The position numbers and the translations under genes were made by a program. A DNA stretch of 64,000 bases from Bacillus manliponensis (lineage in GTDB: Bacteria; Bacillota; Bacilli; Bacillales; Bacillaceae_G): assembly GCF_000712595.1 (NCBI RefSeq), contig NZ_JOTN01000003.1, positions 248,001 through 312,000 on the forward strand, written 5' to 3'. Within the stretch, counting starts at the first letter, position 1. Each line of letters opens with the position of its first letter. Positions 35,326 to 44,298 of the stretch are shown in pieces. The notes under the pieces are model-generated. The model worked only from the letters and a program-made list of their open reading frames with translations, ran no database searches and was not told the origin of the DNA.

Positions 35326-36651
35326 CTAATCTTTCCAGTGTAAACGATTTGCGATTGCATGGTAGACTTCTGGATATATTTCAAAAACACTTGAAAGCAA
35401 CTGTAAAGCGCTGTAACGGTCTTTACTCCAAATGCTAAGAAAACGCCATTGGATGAAGGCATATACCCGATTGGTTAGCCATTGCTGTAGTTTAGCTTTA
35501 TCTAGGTCCATATGTATAGCTTCATCATATAGTTTTTCAAGCTCTGTTATTGTAGAAAGATCTGTTTCCATCGGCATATTTGCACTTATGCTATTTTCAT
35601 GTATTCGATATACACCAACATAATCGGGTATAAAAGCTATATCTCCTATCAGCATCATATTTAAATACAAGAATAAATCTTGGCATTCTGTCTCTTCTAA
35701 GAAACATTTTCTTTTCAAAGCATCTTTACGGCGATACATTGATGTTAATACACTAGTAATATGAGGGTATCTCTCTGTTTCATAATGTAAAAAGTAATCA
35801 ATCCCATTTGTAATCTTTGGTATATCCACATTTGTATAGCTTATTTTTCCTGAGCTTGTATGTAATATTTTTAAATTCGCAAATACAAGTGAAACGTTTG
35901 GGTTTTCTTCTAGCAATGTTACCGCTTTACTAATATAGTCATCTTGAGTTAAATAGTCATCGTGATTTATCCCTAATATGTATGTCCCTTGAGCCAGTTC
36001 ATATAATAACTTACGACTATTTTCTTTGGCACCTAAATTAATTGAATTACGGATATACCTTACTTTAGAATTATTTTTATACAGCTTCATCATTTCGTCG
36101 GTACCATCAGTAGAGCAATCATCAGAAACGATAATTTCTATATTTTTATAGTCTTGACGTAGTATACTATCAACAGTTTCTTGTAAGTAACCTTTCATAT
36201 TATAAGAAGCTACAATAACACTAACTTTAGGGGAGTGAGTGTTAGATACTAGCTTTTTATTACTAGCTTTTTTTATATGTTCATTCACATGAATTAGGGA
36301 ATGGGATATACATTCTTGTAATAAACTATCGTTTGTATATTCAGCAGCTTTTCGATAGTAAAAAGAGGCCTCTTCCCATTCTCTTTCACGCTCCATTAGT
36401 TGTGCAAATTGGAATAATAATTCAGGGTTTTTAAAGTTAATTCTCATTCCTATTTGTAGTAATTGTTTGGCTTCTTTTAACTTACCTTCTTTTAAAGAAA
36501 CCTTTGCTCGCATTGAATAAATAATAGTATCATTTGGTGCAATCTTTTGTAATTGTTCTAATAACATGTTGGCTTCGTTATTCATATCCTGTTCTATAAA
36601 TAAATTAATGTTTTGTTTAATAGATTCTTTAATTTGCTCTATATTATGCAT
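35326..36651 (-). CDS. Family-2 glycosyltransferase with N-terminal TPR repeats
   Basis: A protein of 441 residues. Residues ~15-135 are TPR repeats (the last GKLKEAKQLLQIGMRINFKN followed by ELLFQFAQLMEREREWEEAS). The GT2 domain from ~145 has SVIVASYNMKGYLQETVDSI, SDDCSTDG and NHDD as metal motif. The GT2 part is clearly related to the glycosyltransferase at 39989-40939. TPR-glycosyltransferases act on protein substrates, so flagellin is the probable acceptor. AAAGGA lies 9 bases before ATG. Confidence 0.85.
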   Translation of the reverse strand: MHNIEQIKESIKQNINLFIEQDMNNEANMLLEQLQKIAPNDTIIYSMRAKVSLKEGKLKEAKQLLQIGMRINFKNPELLFQFAQLMEREREWEEASFYYRKAAEYTNDSLLQECISHSLIHVNEHIKKASNKKLVSNTHSPKVSVIVASYNMKGYLQETVDSILRQDYKNIEIIVSDDCSTDGTDEMMKLYKNNSKVRYIRNSINLGAKENSRKLLYELAQGTYILGINHDDYLTQDDYISKAVTLLEENPNVSLVFANLKILHTSSGKISYTNVDIPKITNGIDYFLHYETERYPHITSVLTSMYRRKDALKRKCFLEETECQDLFLYLNMMLIGDIAFIPDYVGVYRIHENSISANMPMETDLSTITELEKLYDEAIHMDLDKAKLQQWLTNRVYAFIQWRFLSIWSKDRYSALQLLSSVFEIYPEVYHAIANRLHWKD

Positions 36652-36677
36652 ATTGATAAATCCTTTCTGTTTTCGTC

Positions 36678-37832
36678 TTATAAGTTGTTATAATGTATGT
36701 CTTCGATAATGTTACAAATTTGTTTAACAGTAAATAATGATAATCCCCCATATAGAGGTAACACTAAAATACGTTCTGCTATATGCTTTGCAATTGGAGT
36801 CCCCCATGAATCGAATTGTTTATTGTAACATGTGAAATCAGTCGTAAGTGGATAAAAATATTTTCGTGTAAACACATTATACTCTTTTAACCTTTCGTAT
36901 AATTCATCACGTGTGCAACCGTAAAGATGTTCATCCACCTCAATTGAAAAATAAGAATAGTTATATTGAATATCTTTGGCTTCTTCTACATAACGAATAC
37001 CAGGAACCTTTTTTAGCTTTTCACGATATAGTTTTGTAATTTGCTTTCGCTTTTCAATTTCAGTAGTTATATATTTTAAGTTTGTAAGTCCCATTGCCGC
37101 TTGAAATTCGTTCATTTTCGCATTTAAACCAACTAACTCTACATTTTCGGGTCCACATATACCAAAGTTTTTATATTGATTTAATGTTTTTGTATATTGA
37201 GGTTCGCGATATGTAAGCACACCGCCTTCAATTGAATGGAAAATTTTCGTTGCATGCATACTAAACATACTCATGTCCCCGAATGAACCGATGCTTTCGC
37301 CATTTACACGTACACCAAAAGCATGGGCCGCATCATAAATTACCTGTAAATTGTATTTTTTTGCGATTTTTTCAATTTCATATACGTTACAAGGATGTCC
37401 GAATACATGGACAGGCATAATAGCTGATGTTCGTTTTGTAATTAGCGCTTCAATTTTTGTAACATCGATATTATAATCAGTTTCACAAATATCACAAAAA
37501 ACGGGTGTCAATCCGTTTGCTACAATAGCATGGGTGGTGGATATAAACGTAAAAGGAGTTGTGATTATCTCACCTTCTAATTGCATAGCTTTCACCGCGA
37601 TATCTAAGGCCATATGACCGTTCACAAATAGAGTACTATGTGGGACGGATAAATAGGAATGTAACTCATCTTCAAATTGTCGATGGAACGGCCCGTTGTT
37701 CGTAATATAGTGACTATCCCAAAGTTGCCGAATTGTATTTGTATATTCTTCAAATGGTGGCAGAGAAGGGCGAGCGACAAGTATCGGCTCAGGGAACATT
37801 AGGTGCCTTTTTACAGGTGTGAAACTTTCCAT
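36678..37832 (-). CDS. DegT/DnrJ/EryC1-type sugar aminotransferase
   Basis: A protein of 384 residues. It shows the full PLP signature: VNGHMALDIAV near the N-terminus, YDAAHAFGV with the ring-stacking residues, and SMHATKIFHSIEGG with the Schiff-base lysine. Following rmlA and rmlB, the expected substrate is dTDP-4-keto-6-deoxyglucose, giving a dTDP-4-amino-4,6-dideoxy sugar such as viosamine, which is found in other flagellins. The exact product is inferred. ATG 37832 behind AAAGGA is preferred over the ORF's first ATG at 37850. Confidence 0.86.
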   Translation of the reverse strand: MESFTPVKRHLMFPEPILVARPSLPPFEEYTNTIRQLWDSHYITNNGPFHRQFEDELHSYLSVPHSTLFVNGHMALDIAVKAMQLEGEIITTPFTFISTTHAIVANGLTPVFCDICETDYNIDVTKIEALITKRTSAIMPVHVFGHPCNVYEIEKIAKKYNLQVIYDAAHAFGVRVNGESIGSFGDMSMFSMHATKIFHSIEGGVLTYREPQYTKTLNQYKNFGICGPENVELVGLNAKMNEFQAAMGLTNLKYITTEIEKRKQITKLYREKLKKVPGIRYVEEAKDIQYNYSYFSIEVDEHLYGCTRDELYERLKEYNVFTRKYFYPLTTDFTCYNKQFDSWGTPIAKHIAERILVLPLYGGLSLFTVKQICNIIEDIHYNNL

Positions 37833-37883
37833 TGTATACAATCCTTTCATCTTTTTATTTTGAAATTAAGATTTTTGAATGTT

Positions 37884-38894
37884 TTATACTGAATGATACT
37901 GTGTGTCATAATGCTTTTTATATTCTCCTGAAATAATTTTTTGCCACCAATGTTCGTTTTCTATATACCATTGGACTGTTTGTTGTATCCCTGTATGAAA
38001 GTTATGAATAGGGAACCAACCTAGCTCTGTTTGAAGCTTTGTAGAGTTGATTGCATAACGCCTGTCGTGTCCAGGACGGTCCTTTACATATTGAATGAGT
38101 GATTCCGGCTTTTTGAGGTATGATAGGATCTCTTTTACAACTTCAATATTTGTATACTCGTTATTTCCACCAATATTGTACACTTCGCCAATACAACCGT
38201 TATGTAGAATAAGGTCTATAGCACGGCAATGATCTTCTACATGTAGCCAATCGCGTATTTGTAGTCCGTCTCCATATATAGGGAGATGCTTGTTATGTAA
38301 AGCGTTAATAATCATTAACGGAATTAATTTCTCCGGAAAGTGAAAAGGTCCATAATTGTTAGAACAACGTGTAATATTAATCGGTAATCCAAATGTTTCA
38401 TAATAGGCACGTGTGAGTAAATCAGCACTTGCTTTGCTTGCGCTGTAAGGACTGTTTGGTGCAAGTGGTGTTTCTTCTGTGAAAAGCCCGTTATCGCCTA
38501 AAGTACCATACACTTCATCAGTTGAAATTTGAATGTATTTTTTTATCCTGTATTGTTTAGCTGCATGTAATAAATTCTGGGTACCTTGAATGTTTGTTTG
38601 TACAAAGATACCGGGCTGTATAATGCTACGATCAACGTGAGATTCCGCAGCGAAATTTAATACATAATCAAATCGTTCTGTTTCAAACAAATGGTTAATA
38701 AATGTACTGTTTGAAATATCACCCTTTATAAATGTGTAAGATGTTTTATTTTCAATAGTTCTCAAATTTTCAAGATTACCTGCATAGGTTAAGGCATCTA
38801 CATTTATAATATGATAGCTCGGGTATTTATTTATAATATAGCGAATGAAATTGCTTCCAATAAAGCCAGCCCCACCTGTTATTAATAATTTCAT
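37884..38894 (-). CDS. rfbB: dTDP-glucose 4,6-dehydratase RmlB
   Basis: A protein of 336 residues, an extended short-chain dehydrogenase: GGAGFIGSNFIRY binds NAD, STDEVYG and YSASKASADLL provide the active site Asp/Glu and Tyr-x-x-x-Lys. It converts dTDP-glucose to dTDP-4-keto-6-deoxyglucose. Two adjacent ATG codons occur; 38894 has better spacing from GAGGAG, and overlaps the stop of rfbA. Confidence 0.95.
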   Translation of the reverse strand: MKLLITGGAGFIGSNFIRYIINKYPSYHIINVDALTYAGNLENLRTIENKTSYTFIKGDISNSTFINHLFETERFDYVLNFAAESHVDRSIIQPGIFVQTNIQGTQNLLHAAKQYRIKKYIQISTDEVYGTLGDNGLFTEETPLAPNSPYSASKASADLLTRAYYETFGLPINITRCSNNYGPFHFPEKLIPLMIINALHNKHLPIYGDGLQIRDWLHVEDHCRAIDLILHNGCIGEVYNIGGNNEYTNIEVVKEILSYLKKPESLIQYVKDRPGHDRRYAINSTKLQTELGWFPIHNFHTGIQQTVQWYIENEHWWQKIISGEYKKHYDTQYHSV

Positions 38895-39805
38895 CATGAT
38901 GACTCCTCTACATGAGATGTAATATGTTTTTCTATGTTCACTTCATGAGCAATTTTAAACAAATATTGTCCGTATTGATTATTTTGTAATTGTTTAGCAC
39001 ATGTTAACAGTTTCTCTTTTGATATATAACCCATACGAAATGCGATTTCTTCTAAACAAGCAACTTTTAAACTTTGACGCCTCTCTATTGTTTCAATAAA
39101 CTGTGATGCTTCTAATAAAGATTCATGTGTCCCTGTATCTAACCAAGCGTAACCACGTCCTAAAACTTCTACGTGTAAATCGTCTAGTTGTAAATATTTT
39201 TTATTAATGTCTGTAATCTCTAACTCACCACGAGAAGAGGGGATTAAGCTTTTGGCAATGTCAATAACGCGATTATCATAAAAGTATAATCCTGTTACTG
39301 CATAATTCGATTTTGGTATATTAGGTTTTTCCTCAATTGAGGTTACTTTTTGATTGTTATCAAATTCAATAACACCAAAACGTTGAGGATCATTCACATA
39401 ATATCCAAAGATTGTTGCGCCCGAATTTTTAGTAACAGCCCTTTGAAGAAGAGGGGTTAATCCTTGACCGTAAAAAATGTTATCTCCTAAAATGAGGGCA
39501 ACATTATCATTGCCGATAAAATCAGCTCCGATTAAAAATGCTTGTGCTAATCCATCAGGAGAAGGCTGAGTTGCATATGAAATAAAGAGTCCTAATTTTG
39601 ATCCGTCACCAAAAATTTGTTCAAACTTTGAAATGTCTTCAGGTGTAGAAATAATTAAAATTTCTTTAATACCAGCTAACATTAATATAGATAGAGGGTA
39701 ATAAATCATCGGTTTATCATAGATCGGTAATAGTTGTTTCGAAATTGTTTTTGTTAAAGGATATAACCTTGTACCACTACCTCCAGCGAGAATAATACCT
39801 TTCAC
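38894..39805 (-). CDS. rfbA: Glucose-1-phosphate thymidylyltransferase RmlA
   Basis: A protein of 303 residues. [17 protein letters not shown] is the nucleotidyltransferase signature, followed by [18 protein letters not shown]. It makes dTDP-glucose, the precursor for the island. The start codon is GTG at 39805 with TTAGGAG 10 bases upstream; the frame extends to an ATG at 39883 but the extension is unlike the family. First gene of the minus-strand island. rmlC and rmlD are absent, so the pathway does not lead to rhamnose. Confidence 0.94.
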   Translation of the reverse strand: MKGIILAGGSGTRLYPLTKTISKQLLPIYDKPMIYYPLSILMLAGIKEILIISTPEDISKFEQIFGDGSKLGLFISYATQPSPDGLAQAFLIGADFIGNDNVALILGDNIFYGQGLTPLLQRAVTKNSGATIFGYYVNDPQRFGVIEFDNNQKVTSIEEKPNIPKSNYAVTGLYFYDNRVIDIAKSLIPSSRGELEITDINKKYLQLDDLHVEVLGRGYAWLDTGTHESLLEASQFIETIERRQSLKVACLEEIAFRMGYISKEKLLTCAKQLQNNQYGQYLFKIAHEVNIEKHITSHVEESS

Positions 39806-39956
39806 TTTTTTAGCACTCCTAACAGTAAAAGTTTTTATGTGTATGAAATAACTTCTAATCCTATATTTATGGTAATATACCAATATATCAATGTTTATTT
39901 TTGATATTATTATTTCATTATATTATACAATATTGTTTTTATGAAGTGTTACGTAG

Positions 39957-39969
39957 TTTTTTAAAAAAA
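39957..39969 (+). promoter_or_regulatory. MogR-box match upstream of the flagellar glycosyltransferase
   Basis: TTTTTTAAAAAAA fits TTTTWWWWWAAAA in all 13 positions and is nearly symmetric. It lies 19 bases before the start codon at 39989, between the likely promoter (TTGATA 39901-39906, TATACA 39924-39929, weak) and the ribosome binding site. It could also act on the divergent rfbA operon. Confidence 0.55.
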
Positions 39970-39988
39970 TAAGGAAGGGGAACAAAAA

Positions 39989-40939
39989 ATGAAAGAGAGA
40001 TCCTCATTAGTTAGTGTAGTGATCCCATCATACAATCAAAAAGAGTATTTAGAAGAAGCAATAGAGAGTGTACTAAGTCAAGATTACTCAAATATTGAGT
40101 TGGTTATTGCCGATGATTTTTCTACAGACGGTACAGATATAATGATGAAGAAGTATATTTTAAACACTAATATAAAGTATTTTCGAAATAAGGTGAATTT
40201 AGGAGCAAATCGAAATGTATGCCAATCTTTTTATTCATATGTCAGGGGGGAGTTTGTTTTATATTTAAATCACGATGATTATTTTATTGATCCACATTAC
40301 ATATCAAGAGCTGTTAAATTCCTTGTTGAAAACCCTAAAGTTTCAGTTGTTTTTGCCAACTATAGACGCTTAATACAAGAAACAGGAGAGGTGAAAGATA
40401 TAATAGAGCCAACAAAGAACATAATTACGCCCGGCAAAGATTATTTTTATAATTATCAGTTATCTCACAATGGTTATCCAGGGATTTTATCATTAACAGC
40501 ATTATTTCGGAGAGATTGCGCGATTAAAACAAAATGTTTTCAAGAAAAAACAGCAATTAATGACTTTATTGTTTTTATGAAATTAATGCTTGCTGGTGAT
40601 GTTGGACATTTTGACTCCATTGTTAGTGTATATAGAGTTCACAAAAAAAGCATTACATTCAATTCTACGTTAGATGATGATATGGATACAATTAAAGAAA
40701 TAGAAGAACTATACAAGTTAGCGTTAGATTATGGATTTACTAGAGTGCAGTTAGATAAATGGTTAGAAGCAAGAATAATAATTCATTTTGTATACTGGAG
40801 GTTCCCTGCTTTATTGAAGGGAAATGACACTGAGACTATTAAGAGAATATTATTATTTCTGAAGAACGAGTATCCATCGATATGTGTGATGATGTTTAAG
40901 ATATTAGATGAGCAAGGAATATTAAAAAAAATTTTATAG
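39989..40939 (+). CDS. Family-2 glycosyltransferase next to flagellin
   Basis: A protein of 316 residues, GT-A fold: SVVIPSYNQKEYLEEAIESV, ADDFSTDGTDIM, and NHDD metal motif. It lacks TPR repeats. Its catalytic domain matches that of the glycosyltransferase at 35326-36651 almost throughout, so the two arose by duplication. Position beside the flagellin gene and a MogR box upstream suggest it modifies flagellin. GGAAGGGGAACAAAAA precedes the ATG. Confidence 0.85.
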   Translation: MKERSSLVSVVIPSYNQKEYLEEAIESVLSQDYSNIELVIADDFSTDGTDIMMKKYILNTNIKYFRNKVNLGANRNVCQSFYSYVRGEFVLYLNHDDYFIDPHYISRAVKFLVENPKVSVVFANYRRLIQETGEVKDIIEPTKNIITPGKDYFYNYQLSHNGYPGILSLTALFRRDCAIKTKCFQEKTAINDFIVFMKLMLAGDVGHFDSIVSVYRVHKKSITFNSTLDDDMDTIKEIEELYKLALDYGFTRVQLDKWLEARIIIHFVYWRFPALLKGNDTETIKRILLFLKNEYPSICVMMFKILDEQGILKKIL

Positions 40940-40949
40940 TAAAGAAGAT

Positions 40950-40998
40950 AAACAGCCATACTCTTAGGAAAGAGGTTTGAATGAGTGTATGGCTGTTT
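40950..40998 (+). terminator. Hairpin terminator after the glycosyltransferase
   Basis: AAACAGCCATAC (40950-40961) pairs with GTATGGCTGTTT (40987-40998). The following TGTTGT is a weak T-run. Confidence 0.55.
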
Positions 40999-41041
40999 GT
41001 TGTAGAGTGTGTCCATACATTCATTCAAAAACCTTTGTAAG

Positions 41042-41077
41042 AAAAAAGCCTTCAGTGAAAGTTCACTGAAGGCTTTT
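41042..41077 (-). terminator. Terminator of the flagellin gene
   Basis: A 16-bp perfect stem (41044-41059 with 41062-41077) with a 2-base gap, followed by a T-run on the minus strand. It ends 10 bases beyond the flagellin stop. Confidence 0.88.
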
Positions 41078-41087
41078 AGTAAATGAA

Positions 41088-41900
41088 TTATTGTAATAAC
41101 TTACTTACCATTTGTGGTGTTTGGTTTGCTTGAGATAGCATGCTCACGCCAGCTTCACTTAAAATCTTGAATTTCGTCATTTCAGACATTTCTTTTGCCA
41201 TATCCGCATCTTCAATTTGAGAAGCAGCTGCAGCCATGTTTGTTGCTTGGCTGTTTACGTTGTTTAAGTTATGGTCTAAACGGTTTAATTGAGAACCGTA
41301 AGTTGCGCGGTTGTCAGCGATATCTTGGATAGCCTGATCAATTTTTGTGATTGCTGCATCAGCCTTATCTTCCGTTTTAACGTCTACAGCTCCTTTTAAT
41401 AATGTAGAAGCTGTAGCATCGATTGCTGCAATTGTTAGCTTGTCCTCTGCAGCATCAGAAAGTTGAACATTAATAGCAGAACCTGATCCAGATAGTAATG
41501 CGTTACCGTTAAAGTTTGTTTTTTCAGCAATGTGAGTAATTTCTTCAGTTAACTGTTGGAACTCTAAATCTAAAGATTCACGGTCGTTGCCTTGGTTTGT
41601 ACCAGTAGCAGATTGTGTAGCAAGGTCACGCATACGAAGTAAGATGTTAGATACAGAGTTTAATGCTGAATCCATTGTACGTAATGCAGACATACCGTCT
41701 TGTGTGTTTTTCGCACCAACGTTTAAGCCGCCTTCTTTTGCACGCATACGAGTTGCGATAGCAAGACCTGCAGCGTCGTCAGATGCACTGTTGATTTGTT
41801 TACCGCTAGATAGACGGTTCATAGATGTGTTCATTTTGTCTTGGTTTTGACGCATGTACTCTTGCGTACGCATGCTGTTGATGTTTGTATTAATTCTCAT
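41088..41900 (-). CDS. fliC: Flagellin
   Basis: A protein of 270 residues, short and lacking most of the variable D2/D3 region. The conserved N-terminus (MRINTNINSMRTQEYM, LSSGKQINSASDDAAGLAIA) and C-terminus (AKEMSEMTKFKILSEAGVSM, LSQANQTPQMVSKLLQ) form the D0/D1 coiled coils. Ser and Thr residues in the central ~115-190 are candidate glycan sites. Only one flagellin gene is present; several B. cereus strains have more than one in tandem. GGGAGG precedes the ATG. Confidence 0.96.
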   Translation of the reverse strand: MRINTNINSMRTQEYMRQNQDKMNTSMNRLSSGKQINSASDDAAGLAIATRMRAKEGGLNVGAKNTQDGMSALRTMDSALNSVSNILLRMRDLATQSATGTNQGNDRESLDLEFQQLTEEITHIAEKTNFNGNALLSGSGSAINVQLSDAAEDKLTIAAIDATASTLLKGAVDVKTEDKADAAITKIDQAIQDIADNRATYGSQLNRLDHNLNNVNSQATNMAAAASQIEDADMAKEMSEMTKFKILSEAGVSMLSQANQTPQMVSKLLQ

Positions 41901-41992
41901 GATTAATACCTCCCGTTTTTATATTGATATTTTTGATTTTTTTGGGTTTTAATCGTTAAAGGTAAATATACAAAAAAATCAATTTCGAGTTA

Positions 41993-42021
41993 ATTGTAAT
42001 CCTTGGTATACTAACTGTCAA
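41993..42021 (-). promoter_or_regulatory. Sigma-A promoter of flagellin
   Basis: On the minus strand TTGACA (42021-42016) and TACAAT (41998-41993) are 17 bases apart. The -35 is perfect and the -10 matches 5 of 6. Transcription would start near 41986, leaving an 85-base leader before the ATG at 41900. A sigma-A promoter fits the lack of a SigD-type sigma factor. Confidence 0.75.
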
Positions 42022-42033
42022 CATATAATTGCG

Positions 42034-42067
42034 ATTATTAAATATAAAAAAATATGAATTTAATAAT
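42034..42067. promoter_or_regulatory. Inverted repeat upstream of the flagellin promoter
   Basis: ATTATTAAAT (42034-42043) and ATTTAATAAT (42058-42067) form a perfect 10-bp inverted repeat around an A-rich core, starting 12 bases upstream of the -35. It may be an activator or repressor site, or an UP element. Confidence 0.5.
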
Positions 42068-42154
42068 ATGTTCAATCGTTACGTTGTTTTTTTCTATATA
42101 TTTAAGAAAATGAGTGATATTATATATATAGGAAAAATAATATAAAGGACCGCT

Positions 42155-42180
42155 AACTTTTTATTTCTAGCTAAAAAGTT
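42155..42180. repeat. Second inverted repeat in the flagellin-transglycosylase gap
   Basis: AACTTTTTA (42155-42163) and TAAAAAGTT (42172-42180) form a 9-bp inverted repeat. The gap 41901-42279 has no gene; besides this repeat and the flagellin promoter it holds TTTTTTAAAAAA (42226-42237), one base short of a MogR box. Confidence 0.5.
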
Positions 42181-42279
42181 TTATAGAATGTATTTTTTTT
42201 TATATTTGAATCGATTATTGCATTCTTTTTTAAAAAACTCTAATATTAGATTATCTTTGTTTATAAAAAAGGTGATATT

Positions 42280-42993
42280 ATGATGAGTGGAAATATCGTT
42301 CAAGAAGTTCTTTCTTATAGGAAAATGCAGTTTCAAGAAAAATTAAAAAGTCCAGAAGCGTTTATGAATAATAAATTTCAACAGACGTTTCAAGCTGAGC
42401 AGTTACAAGCAGAAAAAAGTTCTACGAAAGTAGAGGAACAATTTGCGGCGATCCAAACGGAAGAAATACAAGATGTACAATCGCTGCAAGTTTCACAGCA
42501 AGAGTTTGATCGTCGCTTTCAAGATGTGACAAATGGAAGTGATGTGAGTCAGGACTATGATAAATGGGGGCTGACAGAGAAGTATACTATTCAGCCGATT
42601 CGTTCTAGTAATGAAGGGAAGTATACAGATATTATTGAACGAATGAGCGCTGAGCATGGAGTTCCGAAAGCGTTAATTCAAAAAATGATTGAAGTAGAGT
42701 CTAATTTTAATCCAAATGTTGTATCACATGCAGGGGCGATGGGACTTATGCAGCTTATGCCTGTGAATGTGAAGGAACAAGGAGTTAAAGACCCATTCTC
42801 TCCAGCTGATAATATTGAAGGCGGCGTAAAAGAAATTACTGGATATTTAAAGAAGTATAATGGGGACCTTGTTTTATCGCTTGCTGCATATAATGCTGGC
42901 CAAGGGAATGTAAGAAAGTACGGAGGGGTGCCACCGTTTCGAGAGACAGAGAATTACATTAAGAAAATATTAAATATAGATGTTAGAAAATAA
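42280..42993 (+). CDS. Lytic transglycosylase (SLT domain) for flagellar assembly
   Basis: A protein of 237 residues. The C-terminal ~120 residues are an SLT domain: the catalytic Glu in IEVESNFNPNVVSHAGAMGL, MQLMP, and AAYNAGQGNVRKYGG. The N-terminal ~110 residues are Gln-rich and lack a signal peptide, so the enzyme may leave through the flagellar export system, like rod-associated muramidases. It cuts peptidoglycan to let the rod pass. ATG 42280 has AAAGGTGAT upstream; 42283 is also possible. It lies divergent from flagellin. Confidence 0.87.
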   Translation: MMSGNIVQEVLSYRKMQFQEKLKSPEAFMNNKFQQTFQAEQLQAEKSSTKVEEQFAAIQTEEIQDVQSLQVSQQEFDRRFQDVTNGSDVSQDYDKWGLTEKYTIQPIRSSNEGKYTDIIERMSAEHGVPKALIQKMIEVESNFNPNVVSHAGAMGLMQLMPVNVKEQGVKDPFSPADNIEGGVKEITGYLKKYNGDLVLSLAAYNAGQGNVRKYGGVPPFRETENYIKKILNIDVRK

Positions 42994-43056
42994 AAAGTTT
43001 CATATAGAAAGAAATAGTGAAACTGTTTTGAACATGAAATGGGAGTTGGCAAAATT

Positions 43057-43281
43057 ATGAAATTACACGATGATATTCCATTAACAATTTATTTTGAAAT
43101 TGGAAGAACGAAGAAAAAAATTGATGATCTCCTTCATGTGACGAAAGGAACATTATATCGTCTTGAAAATTCAACGAAAAATACAGTGCGCATAATGTTA
43201 GAAAATGAAGAGATTGGGCACGGGAAAATTTTAACGAAAAACGGAAAAATGTACGTTGAGATTGTTGAATTGAAGGGATAG
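43057..43281 (+). CDS. Short FliN/SpoA-domain protein
   Basis: A protein of 74 residues that is essentially one SpoA domain: IPLTIYFEIGRTKKKIDDLL, then NTVRIMLENEEIGHGKILTK. SpoA domains form the lower C-ring of the flagellar switch. It differs from the longer FliN at 44299. The start at ATG 43057 is taken with GGGAG 11 bases upstream; 43039 has no ribosome binding site. It precedes fliM by 14 bases. Confidence 0.78.
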   Translation: MKLHDDIPLTIYFEIGRTKKKIDDLLHVTKGTLYRLENSTKNTVRIMLENEEIGHGKILTKNGKMYVEIVELKG

Positions 43282-43295
43282 GAAAGGGGATTATC

Positions 43296-44282
43296 ATGAG
43301 TGGCGATAAATTAAGCCAAGAACAAATTGATGCGCTTTTAAAGGCAATGAATGATGGGTCTGAAATGCCTGCATTTGCACAAGAGGCTGATAAAAAAGAG
43401 AAGTTTCAAGAATACGATTTTAATAGACCAGAAAAGTTCGGTGTAGAACATTTACGTACGCTTCAAAAGATTGCGACGCATTTTGGAAAAAGCACGTCAC
43501 AGTCCATGGCGACGAGAATGCGTATTCCAATTGAGTTAGAACCCGCAACGGTTGAACAAGTACCATTTATGAGTGAATATGTTGAGAAAATGCCAAAAGA
43601 TTATTACTTATATTGTGTTGTTGACCTCGGAGTACCAGGACTTGGTGAGATTGTCATTGAGATGGATTTAGCATTTATTATCTTTATTCATGAATGTTGG
43701 CTCGGTGCTGAGGCAAAACGCGATTTCTCACTACGTAGACCGTTAACAGCGTTTGAGTTTTTAACAGTGGATAATATTTTTGCGATTCTTTGTGAGAATT
43801 TAGAGCAAGCGTTTGAAAGTGTGCTTCCAGTTCAGCCAAAGTTTGTCGTGACCGAAACAGATCCAAATGCGTTAAAGATTACAACGGCAAGTGATATTAT
43901 TTCGCTTTTAAATGTAAACATGAAAACCGATTATTGGAATACAACGATACGTATGGGTATTCCATTTTTATCTGTTGAAGATATTATGGATCAATTGACA
44001 TCGGAAAATATTGTCGAACATTCTTCGGATAAACTAAAAACATATACGAAAGAAGTCGAATATGAAGTACAAAAAGTATATAAACCAGTATTTGTTTCAG
44101 TTGGAGAAGAAAGAATGACACTTGGTGAGCTTGAAAAAGTTGAAGAGGGAGATATTATTCCACTTCATACGAAGGTAACTGATCAATTACATTGTTACGT
44201 AGATGGAAAACATAAGTTTAACGGTTTCATTGGTAAGGACGGAGCAAGGAAAGCGGTATTATTTAAAGGTTTCGTAGAGTAA
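43296..44282 (+). CDS. fliM: Flagellar motor switch protein FliM
   Basis: A protein of 328 residues. The N-terminal CheY-P-binding motif LSQEQIDALL is present, followed by the CheC-like middle domain (~45-230) and a C-terminal SpoA domain (~245-328). FliM receives CheY-P and switches rotation. AAAGGGGATTATC precedes the ATG. It is intact here, whereas some non-motile members of the group are reported to carry a broken fliM. Confidence 0.94.
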   Translation: MSGDKLSQEQIDALLKAMNDGSEMPAFAQEADKKEKFQEYDFNRPEKFGVEHLRTLQKIATHFGKSTSQSMATRMRIPIELEPATVEQVPFMSEYVEKMPKDYYLYCVVDLGVPGLGEIVIEMDLAFIIFIHECWLGAEAKRDFSLRRPLTAFEFLTVDNIFAILCENLEQAFESVLPVQPKFVVTETDPNALKITTASDIISLLNVNMKTDYWNTTIRMGIPFLSVEDIMDQLTSENIVEHSSDKLKTYTKEVEYEVQKVYKPVFVSVGEERMTLGELEKVEEGDIIPLHTKVTDQLHCYVDGKHKFNGFIGKDGARKAVLFKGFVE

Positions 44283-44298
44283 GAGAGGAGGAGAATAG

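Noticed and set aside
42226-42237. TTTTTTAAAAAA as a MogR box upstream of the lytic transglycosylase
   Set aside because: One base short of the 13-base consensus; mentioned only within the gap description.
43296-44282. Possible disruption of fliM, as reported in some non-motile relatives
   Set aside because: The gene is full length, with its CheY-binding motif and SpoA domain.
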